Assembly: GCF_018122735.1 (NCBI RefSeq)
Contig: NZ_JAGRRD010000001.1
Span: forward strand, 96,706-160,705
Source: Azoarcus sp. L1K30
GTDB lineage: Bacteria > Pseudomonadota > Gammaproteobacteria > Burkholderiales > Rhodocyclaceae
DNA length: 64,000 nucleotides
Direction of reading: 5' to 3'
Part shown: in pieces, positions 28,515 to 37,564 of the stretch
How positions within the stretch are numbered: position 1 is the stretch's first letter
Layout: every line of letters begins with the position of its first letter
The notes under the pieces: model-generated
Told to the model about the DNA's origin: nothing
The model's input: only the letters and a program-made list of their open reading frames with translations
Database searches by the model: none
Made by a program: the position numbers and the translations under genes

Positions 28515-28528
28515 TTGATCTGGATCAA
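28515..28528 (-). promoter_or_regulatory. Perfect FNR/ANR-type box upstream of the diiron gene
   Basis: TTGATCTGGATCAA matches the FNR consensus TTGAT-N4-ATCAA at every fixed position. It lies inside a longer perfect palindrome (28512-28531, CATTTGATC-TG-GATCAAATG). Its centre is 85 bp before the start codon, which would allow class II activation with a leader of about 45 nt. No good -10 is evident at the matching distance. Confidence 0.75.
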
Positions 28529-28540
28529 ATGTTTGTTAAA

Positions 28541-28560
28541 TTGATCGACCGGTCGGTCAA
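28541..28560. promoter_or_regulatory. 20-bp near-perfect palindrome, TetR-type operator shape
   Basis: TTGATCGACCGGTCGGTCAA has half sites that match at 9 of 10 positions. The GACCGGTC core resembles operators of TetR-family repressors. It lies 10 bp upstream of the FNR palindrome, on the side away from the diiron gene. No TetR gene is in the vicinity. Confidence 0.5.
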
Positions 28561-28570
28561 GAATGTTGGA

Positions 28571-28601
28571 AGAAAAACGCCCCGGGCGTTTGCCGGGGCG
28601 C
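28571..28601 (-). terminator. Rho-independent terminator of the pilus operon
   Basis: Read on the minus strand, an 8-bp stem CGCCCCGG/CCGGGGCG (28600-28593 with 28585-28578) is followed by TTTTT. It lies about 45 nt after the pilE stop. Confidence 0.85.
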
Positions 28602-28644
28602 TGGATCGATTACCGAGTCGATTTCGACGCTAGGTCAGCCCAAA

Positions 28645-29070
28645 TCATTGCCAGCACTTTGCTGCCGCACCTGTGACGCTGCTTCCTTTCACTCCGGCCT
28701 GAGTCAGACTGAGTGTGCCGCAGGCGGTATCACTCGCCTGGCTCCCCTTGGGCACGGCTTCGAGCGAGTAGCTACGTTGGCCCAGACTGTTCGCGACGAA
28801 CTGGGTCGTGTAAAAATTCGTGAGGTCAGTCCTGCACTGGATATTCGGCAATGCAACCGCCGTCCCACCGCTGTCTTGATCGTAGCGCAGGTTCGTCGTG
28901 TAGAAGCGCTCCATGAATTGTGCCAGTTCGCTGAGGCAGGCTTTCGCTTCGGCGCGGCGCGTCTTGAGAATGTGTTGCTGATAGCTTGGGTAAGCCACTG
29001 CCGCAAGAATGCCGACAATGGCCACCGTGATCATCAGTTCAATCAGCGTGAAACCCTTCTGATGCTTCAT
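28645..29070 (-). CDS. pilE: Type IV pilin-like protein PilE
   Basis: The 141-residue prepilin has a short basic leader (MKHQKG), then the methylated Phe and hydrophobic helix [20 protein letters not shown] with the conserved Glu5. Cysteines near the C-terminus (GAAAKCWQ and others) could form the D-region disulfide. It is the last gene of the minor pilin/PilY1 operon, 6 nt after pilY1. In this position PilE is usually a minor pilin of the tip complex rather than the main subunit. PilD would cleave it; pilD is not in the window. Confidence 0.92.
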   Translation of the reverse strand: MKHQKGFTLIELMITVAIVGILAAVAYPSYQQHILKTRRAEAKACLSELAQFMERFYTTNLRYDQDSGGTAVALPNIQCRTDLTNFYTTQFVANSLGQRSYSLEAVPKGSQASDTACGTLSLTQAGVKGSSVTGAAAKCWQ

Positions 29071-29076
29071 TGATGC

Positions 29077-32000
29077 TTACTCCGAGATGATTTCGCGCCA
29101 AGACATGCGGCCGGAGAATGCCTTCCCGCCCGGATACTTGTTGATTTTTTCTTGTTTGGTGTTCGTTCCCGAGACGATATTGGTCGAGCCGACCAGAATT
29201 GGCGCACCCGGCATGCCCACACCCGGATCAATCGAACTGACATAGTTGCCGTCGATCATGTCGTTGTCGTCAAACTTGCCGTCACCATTGACATCCATGA
29301 AGGGGAAATCGACTTGGGCGCCAGTGAATGGATCTACCGCATTGACAAAGCCCGCGCCTTCCGGATTACACGGGTCGCCAACGATCGGGATGATGCTGGA
29401 CACTTCCAAGACCGGCTTGGTTAGATTGATCAGAACCGAATGGCTGACAATTCGTTCGCCGCGGGCGGAGGTGTCCATGAGGTCCAGGTACCAACCCTTC
29501 TTGCCCTTCATGTCACCATCCGAGGACTTTGACACCGACCTGACCCGCACGCTCTTTCCATTCTTGTCGGTAACGTAGCCTTCACTTACCACAAAGGTAC
29601 GCTGAGTCAAGTCCGATCGGCCCCCAATCTTGCTACCGTCGATGAGACCATACCAAGTCTGAATATCGTGATTCAGAGGATCAGAATTGGTCATGAAGCT
29701 GCCTGTGCCGAAAAAGACAAAGGTCTCGCCGAAACTATCACTGCCGGTCACGTCATTGATTGCCACGGTAATCGGTGCCGTAATCGGCTGAACCTTTCCC
29801 CCGCTGTCCTTGGCAGTGAATAGCGGAGCGGGAGTGCTGCCGGATTTGTAGGCAATTGTCCAGTTATTTGGGTTTTCGTCGGTCAGGTCATATTTCCACA
29901 CATTGCCCTTCAGATCTCCGGCAAAAACGTAATCGACAGTTCCGTCATTGTCCTTGTCCCAAAGGGTTGGCGCAGCCAGGCCGTTGTCTCCGGCCTTCCC
30001 GGCCGCAATCTTCGCGATGACTGCCCCGGTCTTCAGATTCAGGATGAACAGGACCGCATCGCCATTGTCGCTGTTGTATCCGTTACCGAAGAGTACTGCG
30101 GTAACGCCATTGTGGAGTTTGCCAATGACGGGGGCACCCAGAACGTAGCCCAGGTGACCTTTCACGGTTTCCGCATTGTCCGTGGTTTGGGTGTATTCCC
30201 ACAATACGTCCGAACTGGAGAAGCTCGCGGGGAGACTGACGTCGAGGCCAAAAACGCCCTTGGCGCCCCGGCCTGTGGAACCGACGAGGATGTTCTTGTC
30301 GGTCGTCTGGCTGAGTGTGGATACAGCTACATCGCCATCGACGAAATAGGTGTGGGCATAGCCCGGACTCGACAGACTCGCCAGTTTGTCGACGACCGTT
30401 GATGGAATATAGGCGAACTGCTCAACACCGGTCTTGGCATCGAAAGCATGCAACATTCCGTCGTTTGCGCCCACATACACTGTTCCGGTGTCCTTCACAT
30501 AATAAGGTGCGGAATCCACGATATCCCCAAGCACCTTCTTTCGATTGCGCAGGCTTCCATTGTTCTGTATCTCGTTGCTCTGATCGCCGCGGATGTAGTC
30601 GAGCACTCCCTGTGAGCCAATCGCCGATTGCTGGGAGGTCGACAGACTGCTCAGTGTCTTGAACTCGACGCCGGCACTGGTGGTGCTGTTAAAGGTAAAG
30701 ATCTTGCGAGCGCTTGCCGACGGCATTTTAGCCGTCGCTTGCCAGCTGATCGTTCCGGAGAGCAGGGTTGCCGTCAGCTCGCCGTCCCATGAACCGCTGT
30801 TATAGACCGCCTGGAAGACGCGAGTGTCGGTCGTGACCTTGGTGCTGCTCGATGAAATGTTGCCGGAACTCGCCGTGCGCGCGATGATGGTGTCAAAACT
30901 CTTCTTCAAGCTTTCTTTCAACTTGAGCGGGTTCTGCACCAGGAAGTAGGTGTCCGGCACGCCATTGCCGTCGGCGTCCCACTCGGCGTCAATATCCGGG
31001 ATGTCGTTTCCATTTTTATCAACGAAGCCGCCCCACTTGGCCGCATACCAAAGCGGGTCCTTCAACAGGGTTGCACTGGAACCGCCGACAGTAAAGGTTC
31101 TGTCGCTGGATCCGTTTCCCGTGTAGGGCAACTTATAGCAATCACTCGGGGGGGACGCGACGTCACAGTAGCCCGGGCTCTTCCCGGGGGGTACGTTCAA
31201 ATAGTAGGCGGTATCTACGTTTTCGTCCTGAACCACCAAGTAGACGCCATCCTGCGTGGTGCCGGACAGAATGTATCCCATGTTCTGTCTGATGCCGCCA
31301 GCCTGGTAAATCGGGGTTACCTTGATATTGACTGTGCCATCCGATTGGAGCGCGATCTCGTATTCCGAAATGGCGTCCATGTCATGGTCGGCACCCTGTT
31401 CTACGTCTTCATAATTGATGCGGAATTTTGCATAGAAACGGCCGTCGTTGATGCTTGCATTCTTGTCGGCTTCACCGGTATTTGCGATGGTGTCCGTATA
31501 GAAGTCCACAATCTGGTTCGTGGGTTGAAAGTTACCTTTCGTCGCACTGATCGAGGAGCCGCTGACGGATTTTGCAAAAGGCACCATCGTCACCTTGCCG
31601 TTCGGCGTTGCGATTTCGATTCTGGGCAGAGGAGACGCGAGTGCGACGACATAGGTGTCTGTATTTTGAGTGCCTTGCGCACCATTCAGGTCGGTCTTCT
31701 TGCCAAAATATGCCGCCGATGCAGAATAGTAACTCCCTTGTTTGGTTGGTTCCTCTGGCGCCAGTCCGCGGATATTGCCAAGGGAGGTGACATCTTTCGC
31801 CGTTGGTGCGCTGTCAATTGTCGAGCCGGATTGGCCGATAAAGTGCTTTCCGATAACGCCAATTTCATTCTGCGTGATGGTGTCGGCAAGTTTGGTCGCA
31901 TCCATCGTGAGGTCGCCGCTGAACGATCCGAAACTGGACCCCGGTATGGAGTCCGAGTCGAAGGACGGGTTGATGTCCGAAATCGTCAGGATGTTCGGCT

Positions 32001-33327
32001 TGGCGCAATACGGTGCCTTTGCGGCACTGTCCGACGCATATGGATCATCCCATTCAGGATGTGGGAGACCGACGTCTGCATCGTAACTTCCCGAAGTGTC
32101 AAATGCTGATGTCGGGGTTTTCTTGCCAGCAATATAGCGGAGTGCTTCGTACATCATTTCACCGACGGGGTTGCCCCAATCGATGAATTCACCTTCGCTC
32201 ATCGCACTTGTTGTCAACCAACCTTTGCGATAGGAGTTGTCCGTTCTGGTGTTATTGAAGTCGCGAATGCGAAGGCTGTTGAATGATTTTACGATCGTGG
32301 CGTTCGCGCTATCGAAGACTCCGGTGCTTGCCGTCACTTCCTTTGAAAACGAACTGAGGACCCGACGCAGGACCCCACCGGACATGTTCTTGTTGTAGCT
32401 ACCGGTCAGCAGGCCGAACAGCATGCTGTCATTTTCGCCGTAATCGTGAAGAAGACCAGTCGGCTTGTAATTACCATTCGGATACTTCTTGCAGCCGCCA
32501 TTGTAGGTGTTCGTGCACACTTCAACTCGGACGGTATAATTGTTGCGTGTGTCGCTCCCCGCGTTTCCATCGTTGAGCACAGGACGCTCGGACGAAGCCC
32601 ATACCCACACTCGGTTGCTGCTGTTCTGGACTACGCGTAGCCTGGGAGGCTTGTCACTGCAATTGCTCAGTGTCGAACAGTCAGAGCCAGCTGTATTGGT
32701 CATATTTCCAAAAAGATGGCGTTTCCCCGAGGAGGGCTGACTGAGCGATGAGTAATCTTCGATCGCATAGCCATCTACAGTCGTACTCGTATATTCCTTC
32801 GCCCAGGAATGGGCGTCCTGGGGAATATAGGCCCTTCGAAGAATGGTCTGAGTGCTGGTATCGACATCGCGATAGCCGCCGTACAGTACCTTGCGCAAGG
32901 CATCGATTCTGCTCGTCGTAAGGTAATTCAGGAAGTTACCTGACCATTCATCTCCCGGGCACGTGCCGTTGGGGTCTTTCGTGGTCGGAGTCGCATAGCC
33001 CGACGGCTTGAAATAGTCACTGTTCGAGCCGCCGGCGGGCAGCGTATAACAGAGCGCGGAGTCGAACAGACCGTAATAGGTAATCGCAGGCTTGAAGCGA
33101 ACGTCAAGCACACCATCGCCGTCTATGTCGCTCGCATCATTGTAGGCTTCATAGAAGAACTTGTGATCCCTCCCCGATACGATCATCGTCATGGGTGGCG
33201 CCACCTGCGATGCGATCAGGGGCGACTCCGGAATCGTCACTGCGGCCGCAGCCACCGCACTGACGATGGAAAGCGAGGTCGTCAATAGGAGCCGGATGCC
33301 AGGTAAGTCTCTCGAATGGTTCTTCAT
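29077..33327 (-). CDS. pilY1: Type IV pilus tip/assembly protein PilY1
   Basis: This 1416-residue protein has a signal peptide (LLLTTSLSIVSAVAAAAVT), a variable N-terminal half and a conserved C-terminal beta-propeller, where DGMLHAFDAKTGVEQFAYIP and FGNGYNSDNGDAVLFILNL are typical. Calcium-type Asp-rich loops occur at the N-terminus (DIDGDGVLD), in the middle (DKDNDGTVDY) and near the end (DVNGDGKFDDND). PilY1 promotes pilus extension and works as a tip adhesin in characterised species. It lies between pilX and pilE. Its sequence looks less GC-rich than its neighbours, as often seen for adhesins. Confidence 0.95.
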   Translation of the reverse strand: MKNHSRDLPGIRLLLTTSLSIVSAVAAAAVTIPESPLIASQVAPPMTMIVSGRDHKFFYEAYNDASDIDGDGVLDVRFKPAITYYGLFDSALCYTLPAGGSNSDYFKPSGYATPTTKDPNGTCPGDEWSGNFLNYLTTSRIDALRKVLYGGYRDVDTSTQTILRRAYIPQDAHSWAKEYTSTTVDGYAIEDYSSLSQPSSGKRHLFGNMTNTAGSDCSTLSNCSDKPPRLRVVQNSSNRVWVWASSERPVLNDGNAGSDTRNNYTVRVEVCTNTYNGGCKKYPNGNYKPTGLLHDYGENDSMLFGLLTGSYNKNMSGGVLRRVLSSFSKEVTASTGVFDSANATIVKSFNSLRIRDFNNTRTDNSYRKGWLTTSAMSEGEFIDWGNPVGEMMYEALRYIAGKKTPTSAFDTSGSYDADVGLPHPEWDDPYASDSAAKAPYCAKPNILTISDINPSFDSDSIPGSSFGSFSGDLTMDATKLADTITQNEIGVIGKHFIGQSGSTIDSAPTAKDVTSLGNIRGLAPEEPTKQGSYYSASAAYFGKKTDLNGAQGTQNTDTYVVALASPLPRIEIATPNGKVTMVPFAKSVSGSSISATKGNFQPTNQIVDFYTDTIANTGEADKNASINDGRFYAKFRINYEDVEQGADHDMDAISEYEIALQSDGTVNIKVTPIYQAGGIRQNMGYILSGTTQDGVYLVVQDENVDTAYYLNVPPGKSPGYCDVASPPSDCYKLPYTGNGSSDRTFTVGGSSATLLKDPLWYAAKWGGFVDKNGNDIPDIDAEWDADGNGVPDTYFLVQNPLKLKESLKKSFDTIIARTASSGNISSSSTKVTTDTRVFQAVYNSGSWDGELTATLLSGTISWQATAKMPSASARKIFTFNSTTSAGVEFKTLSSLSTSQQSAIGSQGVLDYIRGDQSNEIQNNGSLRNRKKVLGDIVDSAPYYVKDTGTVYVGANDGMLHAFDAKTGVEQFAYIPSTVVDKLASLSSPGYAHTYFVDGDVAVSTLSQTTDKNILVGSTGRGAKGVFGLDVSLPASFSSSDVLWEYTQTTDNAETVKGHLGYVLGAPVIGKLHNGVTAVLFGNGYNSDNGDAVLFILNLKTGAVIAKIAAGKAGDNGLAAPTLWDKDNDGTVDYVFAGDLKGNVWKYDLTDENPNNWTIAYKSGSTPAPLFTAKDSGGKVQPITAPITVAINDVTGSDSFGETFVFFGTGSFMTNSDPLNHDIQTWYGLIDGSKIGGRSDLTQRTFVVSEGYVTDKNGKSVRVRSVSKSSDGDMKGKKGWYLDLMDTSARGERIVSHSVLINLTKPVLEVSSIIPIVGDPCNPEGAGFVNAVDPFTGAQVDFPFMDVNGDGKFDDNDMIDGNYVSSIDPGVGMPGAPILVGSTNIVSGTNTKQEKINKYPGGKAFSGRMSWREIISE

Positions 33328-33337
33328 GGTCGGCTCC

Positions 33338-33895
33338 TTAGTCGGTAGCGTAGATCGATTGAAGCACTACAGTGGCGCGTCCGCTGCCTGCACTGCGAGC
33401 AGTAATACGGAAGCGCTTGCAATTCTGCAGCCCCGTGGTGGGGTCCTTTGGATTGCATGGCGCATCCACTGACAGGGCTTCGACAAAATACTGTGGGGTG
33501 CCGCTGAGGCCACCCATTGCGTTGGTGTTCTGCCAGGGCGGGTTCGCCGCATTCCAGCGCGGTGTCATGCAGTCCGGATCGGGAATTTGACACAGGCCTG
33601 CGCTGGAACAGGCCGTCTGATTGCATACGTCATTACTCGGCGGCGCGGGATCGATTGCCGACCCGATCTTCCCGTCGCCCCAATCCTTTGCCTTCGATTC
33701 ACCCACACGGAGGGCGTTTTCGGCGGCCTGGAAGGACAGGCTGCGGTCGTAGGTGTTGGCGCTCATCTTCTCTTGCGACGTCGTTGCCCGAATGCTGGAG
33801 AGGCCAAGCAGCGACATGACCATCAGCAGTATCAAGGCGATGATGAGTGCGGCGCCCCGTTGCTGTGCGGGGCAGTAACGCGGCAGGCTTCTCAT
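33338..33895 (-). CDS. pilX: Type IV pilus assembly protein PilX
   Basis: The 185-residue minor pilin has a hydrophobic N-terminal helix (QRGAALIIALILLMVMSLLGLSSIRAT) after a short leader. The Gly-Ala cleavage site and the lack of Glu5 are typical of PilX. Its ATG overlaps the pilW stop (ATGA). It belongs to the priming complex with FimT, PilV, PilW and PilY1, and sits just before pilY1. Confidence 0.9.
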   Translation of the reverse strand: MRSLPRYCPAQQRGAALIIALILLMVMSLLGLSSIRATTSQEKMSANTYDRSLSFQAAENALRVGESKAKDWGDGKIGSAIDPAPPSNDVCNQTACSSAGLCQIPDPDCMTPRWNAANPPWQNTNAMGGLSGTPQYFVEALSVDAPCNPKDPTTGLQNCKRFRITARSAGSGRATVVLQSIYATD

Positions 33896-34935
33896 GGTGC
33901 GCGGTTCCTAAGGGTTGCGACTTGAACCAATTTGCGCTCGAGGGCAGGGCGGCCGGCAGCCGTGGAAATCTTGTCCGTGCTGACAAAGGTCAACTCAACG
34001 TTCACTGCGACGACATCGGACCAGTCGGTAATGCTGCCAGCGGCGACATAGTCGTTGGTGCCGCCGGACTTTGCTGGATCCCGGGTCTTGTAGAGCAGCT
34101 GCATGTCCGTGACGTTTTCGACGACTTCCGTCGCGACGACCGTCGGTGCAACCTTCGGATCGGCATAGTTGATCACAGGCGTGCTCCTGAACAGGGAGCG
34201 GCCACCTCGGGCGTTGTTGCCGATGAACCATGTTTCGGATACGAGTTTAACGATATAACCATTGCCCTCGAACGAATATGCGGTGCCCAGTTCTGAACAC
34301 TCCGTGGGGTAGCCAAGGCCCTTGCTGCAGTTGCCGGGCGAAGTCGTATTCCCGGTGTTATGGACCAGCGTGACATTGGTGTCGCTTGCCTGTGTCGTCT
34401 GGAAAATGGCTGCTCGGGTATTGTCGCAGGCCATCAGGATGTCGCCATCCTTGAAGCCGTGGGCCTTTGTGCTGACCTTGAATTGAGCGGCGGGGGCGTC
34501 GTGACTGACGATCGAGACGCCTGAGTCGCCGCCAGCCATCAGGATGACGGTGTCCGTGCCAGAAACGCGTTGACCTGTTCCGGTGCCGATCGTCACTGCC
34601 GGCGAGGCTGTCGTATTGTCGTAACCGTGAATTGCGTTGGACGACCAGTTCGACCACCACGTTGTATCGTTATCTTCGAGTACGTTCGCGACCACGCCTG
34701 CTCCGCAGGGATTGCCCCCGGCTTCTCGCAGCGAGCGCGCCATGAGTTCGAATGCAATCCGGCTGTTTTCCTGCATCCGGGAAAGGTTCTCGGTGGCGCG
34801 ATTGGCATCCCGGTTGCCGACGAAAATGCTGACGGCGCCGCCGGTGACGATAAGACCCAGCACGAGCGAAATCATCAGCTCAACGAGCGTGAGGCCGCAC
34901 TGCCTGTTTTGCGGACGGACTTGCGGGCGGGGCAT
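33892..34935 (-). CDS. pilW: Type IV pilus assembly protein PilW
   Basis: This 347-residue protein starts with a prepilin signal and the helix CGLTLVELMISLVLGLIVTGG, followed by RMQENSRIAFELMARSLREAG, which is characteristic of PilW. The start at 34935 overlaps the pilV stop (TAATG). It is a minor pilin of the tip complex. The ORF is open further upstream, but that part overlaps pilV out of frame and has no leader. Confidence 0.92.
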   Translation of the reverse strand: MPRPQVRPQNRQCGLTLVELMISLVLGLIVTGGAVSIFVGNRDANRATENLSRMQENSRIAFELMARSLREAGGNPCGAGVVANVLEDNDTTWWSNWSSNAIHGYDNTTASPAVTIGTGTGQRVSGTDTVILMAGGDSGVSIVSHDAPAAQFKVSTKAHGFKDGDILMACDNTRAAIFQTTQASDTNVTLVHNTGNTTSPGNCSKGLGYPTECSELGTAYSFEGNGYIVKLVSETWFIGNNARGGRSLFRSTPVINYADPKVAPTVVATEVVENVTDMQLLYKTRDPAKSGGTNDYVAAGSITDWSDVVAVNVELTFVSTDKISTAAGRPALERKLVQVATLRNRAP

Positions 34936-35396
34936 TACAGTTGGCTCCTGGTTTCGATGATCTGCGCGTCGGAGCCGCTTGTGCCGCGGCTGTCGTCCCA
35001 GCGGATGCTGACCGTGCAGGTGTTCAGATTGCAGGTCACCTTGCCGCAGGCGGAGCTGCCAAGGTTGGCATGCAGATTGTTTATCCAGCGGGCTGCATCC
35101 TTGGCGGCGAGGGACGCCCCCGCCGGTGCAGTGCACTGCCAGTCGCCGAGGACTGCTTCCGCTGTGTAGTCCGATGTACGGAAAGAGTATGGGTCGGTAG
35201 TCGTGTCGATGTTTGCGCGCATGGCATCAAGGATGGAGTAGGTCATGAAAACGACCTGGCTGCGCTCCGCAGCACTCTGATTATTGCGCAGGGCGCTTGC
35301 CTGCATGCCTGCAATACCGAGCAGCCCGAATGAAAGTACGAGCACTGCAATCAGCACTTCAAGCAGACTTGAGCCGGATTGAAAATGTCGGGTCAT
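34935..35396 (-). CDS. pilV: Type IV pilus modification/minor pilin PilV
   Basis: The 153-residue product has the prepilin helix SSLLEVLIAVLVLSFGLLGIA followed by GMQASALRNNQSA, a PilV hallmark. Its ATG overlaps the fimT stop (ATGA) and its stop overlaps pilW, so translation of the three is coupled. Several Cys residues in the C-terminal half may form disulfides in the periplasm. Confidence 0.92.
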   Translation of the reverse strand: MTRHFQSGSSLLEVLIAVLVLSFGLLGIAGMQASALRNNQSAAERSQVVFMTYSILDAMRANIDTTTDPYSFRTSDYTAEAVLGDWQCTAPAGASLAAKDAARWINNLHANLGSSACGKVTCNLNTCTVSIRWDDSRGTSGSDAQIIETRSQL

Positions 35397-35911
35397 GAGC
35401 AGTCCGTTCCCTTGGTTTCGAGCATCGGTCGACCGGATGGCTCGAGCGTGATCTTCTTGCTAACGGAGTGCCCCGAAACCTTGAGGCAGATGGTTGCGGA
35501 GCTGCCGTTGCCAAGCCCGGTAAACGTCACATTCACGTTTGCCCCCACTGTGGCGACCCGGTCGCCATAGCTGCCTTGCTTAATGGGGTTGGGAAAGTTG
35601 GTGTCACTGCTGTCGGTGATGTCGTCGTCCGAGTCATATGCACCATCGGCGTTGGTATCGACATACACCGTCCATTGGCGATTGGTGTCCAACTGGAACG
35701 ACACGCGGCGGTTTCTCCGAATTGCCTCCATTCTCGCCTGTTGCAAAGCAGCCGATACCTCGTTCGCCGCGCTCGCCAGCGACATGTTGATGATCATGGT
35801 CTGGAAGGACGGCACGGCGATGCCGAGCAGCACCGCAATCACCGAAATCGTGATCATGAGCTCGATCAGTGTGAAGCCGCGAAGGCGCGCGGGAACGCGG
35901 ATGATGGTCAC
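35393..35911 (-). CDS. fimT: GspH/FimT family minor pseudopilin
   Basis: The 172-residue protein carries the prepilin motif [20 protein letters not shown] and ANEVSAALQQARMEAIRRNR, typical of GspH/FimT proteins. The start is GTG at 35911, with a weak ribosome-binding site. It is the first gene of the six-gene operon fimT-pilV-pilW-pilX-pilY1-pilE. FimT-type minor pilins have been linked to DNA binding during natural transformation in other bacteria. Confidence 0.9.
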   Translation of the reverse strand: MTIIRVPARLRGFTLIELMITISVIAVLLGIAVPSFQTMIINMSLASAANEVSAALQQARMEAIRRNRRVSFQLDTNRQWTVYVDTNADGAYDSDDDITDSSDTNFPNPIKQGSYGDRVATVGANVNVTFTGLGNGSSATICLKVSGHSVSKKITLEPSGRPMLETKGTDCS

Positions 35912-36040
35912 GGAGGATCCTGTTGGATTTTTGTGCTGTGAATCTTAGTGCCGTGTGCGCGCAATTGCGCGAGGGGCTCGACGAAAGGTCGGCGGTGTGG
36001 GATAACCGGTCGTGAGCCGGGTCAGGACTGGAGGGGGCGA

Positions 36041-36697
36041 ATGGGTTTTCCGTTATCTGTATCGCGTATGCTGATCGTGAGTTTTAGTCTTGCGTCTCCC
36101 GCGATATGCGCCGCTGCCGAGGTCGCCGTGGCCGGGGTGCTGGGAACCAGGGCGGCAGTTCTGGTCATTGATGGTGGTTCTCCCAGAACACTGGCGATCG
36201 GGCAGCGCTCCCCGGAAGGGGTGCGGCTGCTGGCGATCGAGGGGGAGGTGGCTGTCGTTGAAGTGGACAAGGTGCGCGAGCGTGTGCGTTTGGGCGAACG
36301 GGTGGTGCGGCGGGCGGCCGACGGGCGCGATGCGTCCGTCCACCTCGAGGCGGACGGACAGGGGCACTTTCTGACCACCGGACGGATCAATGGCGCATCG
36401 GTCCGGTTTCTGGTCGACACCGGTGCGTCGGTGGTGTCGATCGGACGCGCCGATGCGCGTCGGCTCGGTATAGACTTGACGCGTGCAACGCTCGGGCGCA
36501 CGCAGACCGCGAACGGCGTGGTAAACGTGTGGAGGGTGAAGCTCGATTCGGTGCAGTTGGGCGAGTTGAGCCTGAACGACGTGGATGCCGTCGTGCTTGA
36601 GAACGACATGCCGCTCATTCTTCTGGGTATGAGTTTTCTGAACCGGATGGAGATGGCGCGCGACGGAAACCGCCTCGTCTTGCGTCGACGTTATTGA
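36041..36697 (+). CDS. Retropepsin-like aspartic protease (clan AA)
   Basis: This 218-residue protein has a signal peptide or N-terminal anchor (MLIVSFSLASPAICAAA). The aspartic protease signature FLVDTGASVVSIGRADA is followed, about 75 residues later, by LILLGMSFLNRMEM, as in bacterial retropepsin-like proteins. Such enzymes act as dimers. The ATG at 36041 has an excellent GGAGGGGG upstream. The Nudix gene starts 6 nt after its stop, so both may be cotranscribed. The substrate is unknown. Confidence 0.88.
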   Translation: MGFPLSVSRMLIVSFSLASPAICAAAEVAVAGVLGTRAAVLVIDGGSPRTLAIGQRSPEGVRLLAIEGEVAVVEVDKVRERVRLGERVVRRAADGRDASVHLEADGQGHFLTTGRINGASVRFLVDTGASVVSIGRADARRLGIDLTRATLGRTQTANGVVNVWRVKLDSVQLGELSLNDVDAVVLENDMPLILLGMSFLNRMEMARDGNRLVLRRRY

Positions 36698-36703
36698 CTG
36701 GCG

Positions 36704-37390
36704 TTGGCCCTGATCGAATCGCGCAAGTGTGACGCATGGCATGACTTGCCGGGTGTTGTGGATGGTGGTCTGATTGAGGTTGCGGATGTGGTATCGGTAG
36801 ATGATGATTTTGCGGCAACGCTGCGAGCGCGACTTGCACAGGCGAAGACCTCGCCGAGCGCCGATTGGCCGGAGTTGCCCGATGCGAGCACGCATATGCC
36901 GGCTGCGGTGTTGGTGCCACTTGTGTTCAGGGACGGCGCGCACTCGGTTCTGCTTACACGCCGCACGGATCACCTTCATCACCATCCGGGGCAGATCAGC
37001 TTTCCGGGAGGGCGCGTAGAGCGCGGCGATGCTTCGCCAGTGGCGACCGCGCTGCGCGAAACCGAGGAGGAAATCGGCTTGGCCGCGGAGCACGTCGAAT
37101 TGCTCGGCAGCCTGCCGGAGTACTTTACCGGCACGGGCTTTCGGGTCACGCCGGTCGTGGGGCTGGTGCGCCCGCCATTTGAATTGACGCTCGATACCTT
37201 CGAGGTCGCCGAGGCGTTCGAGGTGCCGCTGGCGCATTTTCTCGACCCAGCCAATCACCTGCGCCACAGTCTCGAAATCGACGGGCGCACGCGCCACTTT
37301 CACGCCATGCCTTACGGTGACTACTACATCTGGGGGGCGACTGCGGGAATGTTGATGTCGCTCTACCGTCTGCTCGCCCAGGGGCACTGA
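36704..37390 (+). CDS. Nudix hydrolase, probable coenzyme A pyrophosphatase
   Basis: The 228-residue protein has the CoA pyrophosphatase subgroup pattern: AAVLVPLVFRDGAHSVLLTRR, then HHPGQISFPGGRVERGDASP and the Nudix helix ATALRETEEEIGL. It should cleave CoA or its oxidised forms to 4'-phosphopantetheine and ADP. A TTG at 36704 is used as start; this is uncertain and a shorter start is possible. It follows the retropepsin gene by 6 nt. Confidence 0.85.
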   Translation: MALIESRKCDAWHDLPGVVDGGLIEVADVVSVDDDFAATLRARLAQAKTSPSADWPELPDASTHMPAAVLVPLVFRDGAHSVLLTRRTDHLHHHPGQISFPGGRVERGDASPVATALRETEEEIGLAAEHVELLGSLPEYFTGTGFRVTPVVGLVRPPFELTLDTFEVAEAFEVPLAHFLDPANHLRHSLEIDGRTRHFHAMPYGDYYIWGATAGMLMSLYRLLAQGH

Positions 37391-37564
37391 ACGATCGCCG
37401 CGGAATTCTGGTGGCGACCCGGACCAGGCAGTACGACGATGGGGTGCAGCAAGCCGGAGTCGCGGGTTGCTGACTGGCCGTCGCCGGGCGAAACTGCAAC
37501 GCCTTTGTGGTATCGTGGATGAAAACAAGCACAAGCTCTGATTCCCCCATTTGATCTACGACGT

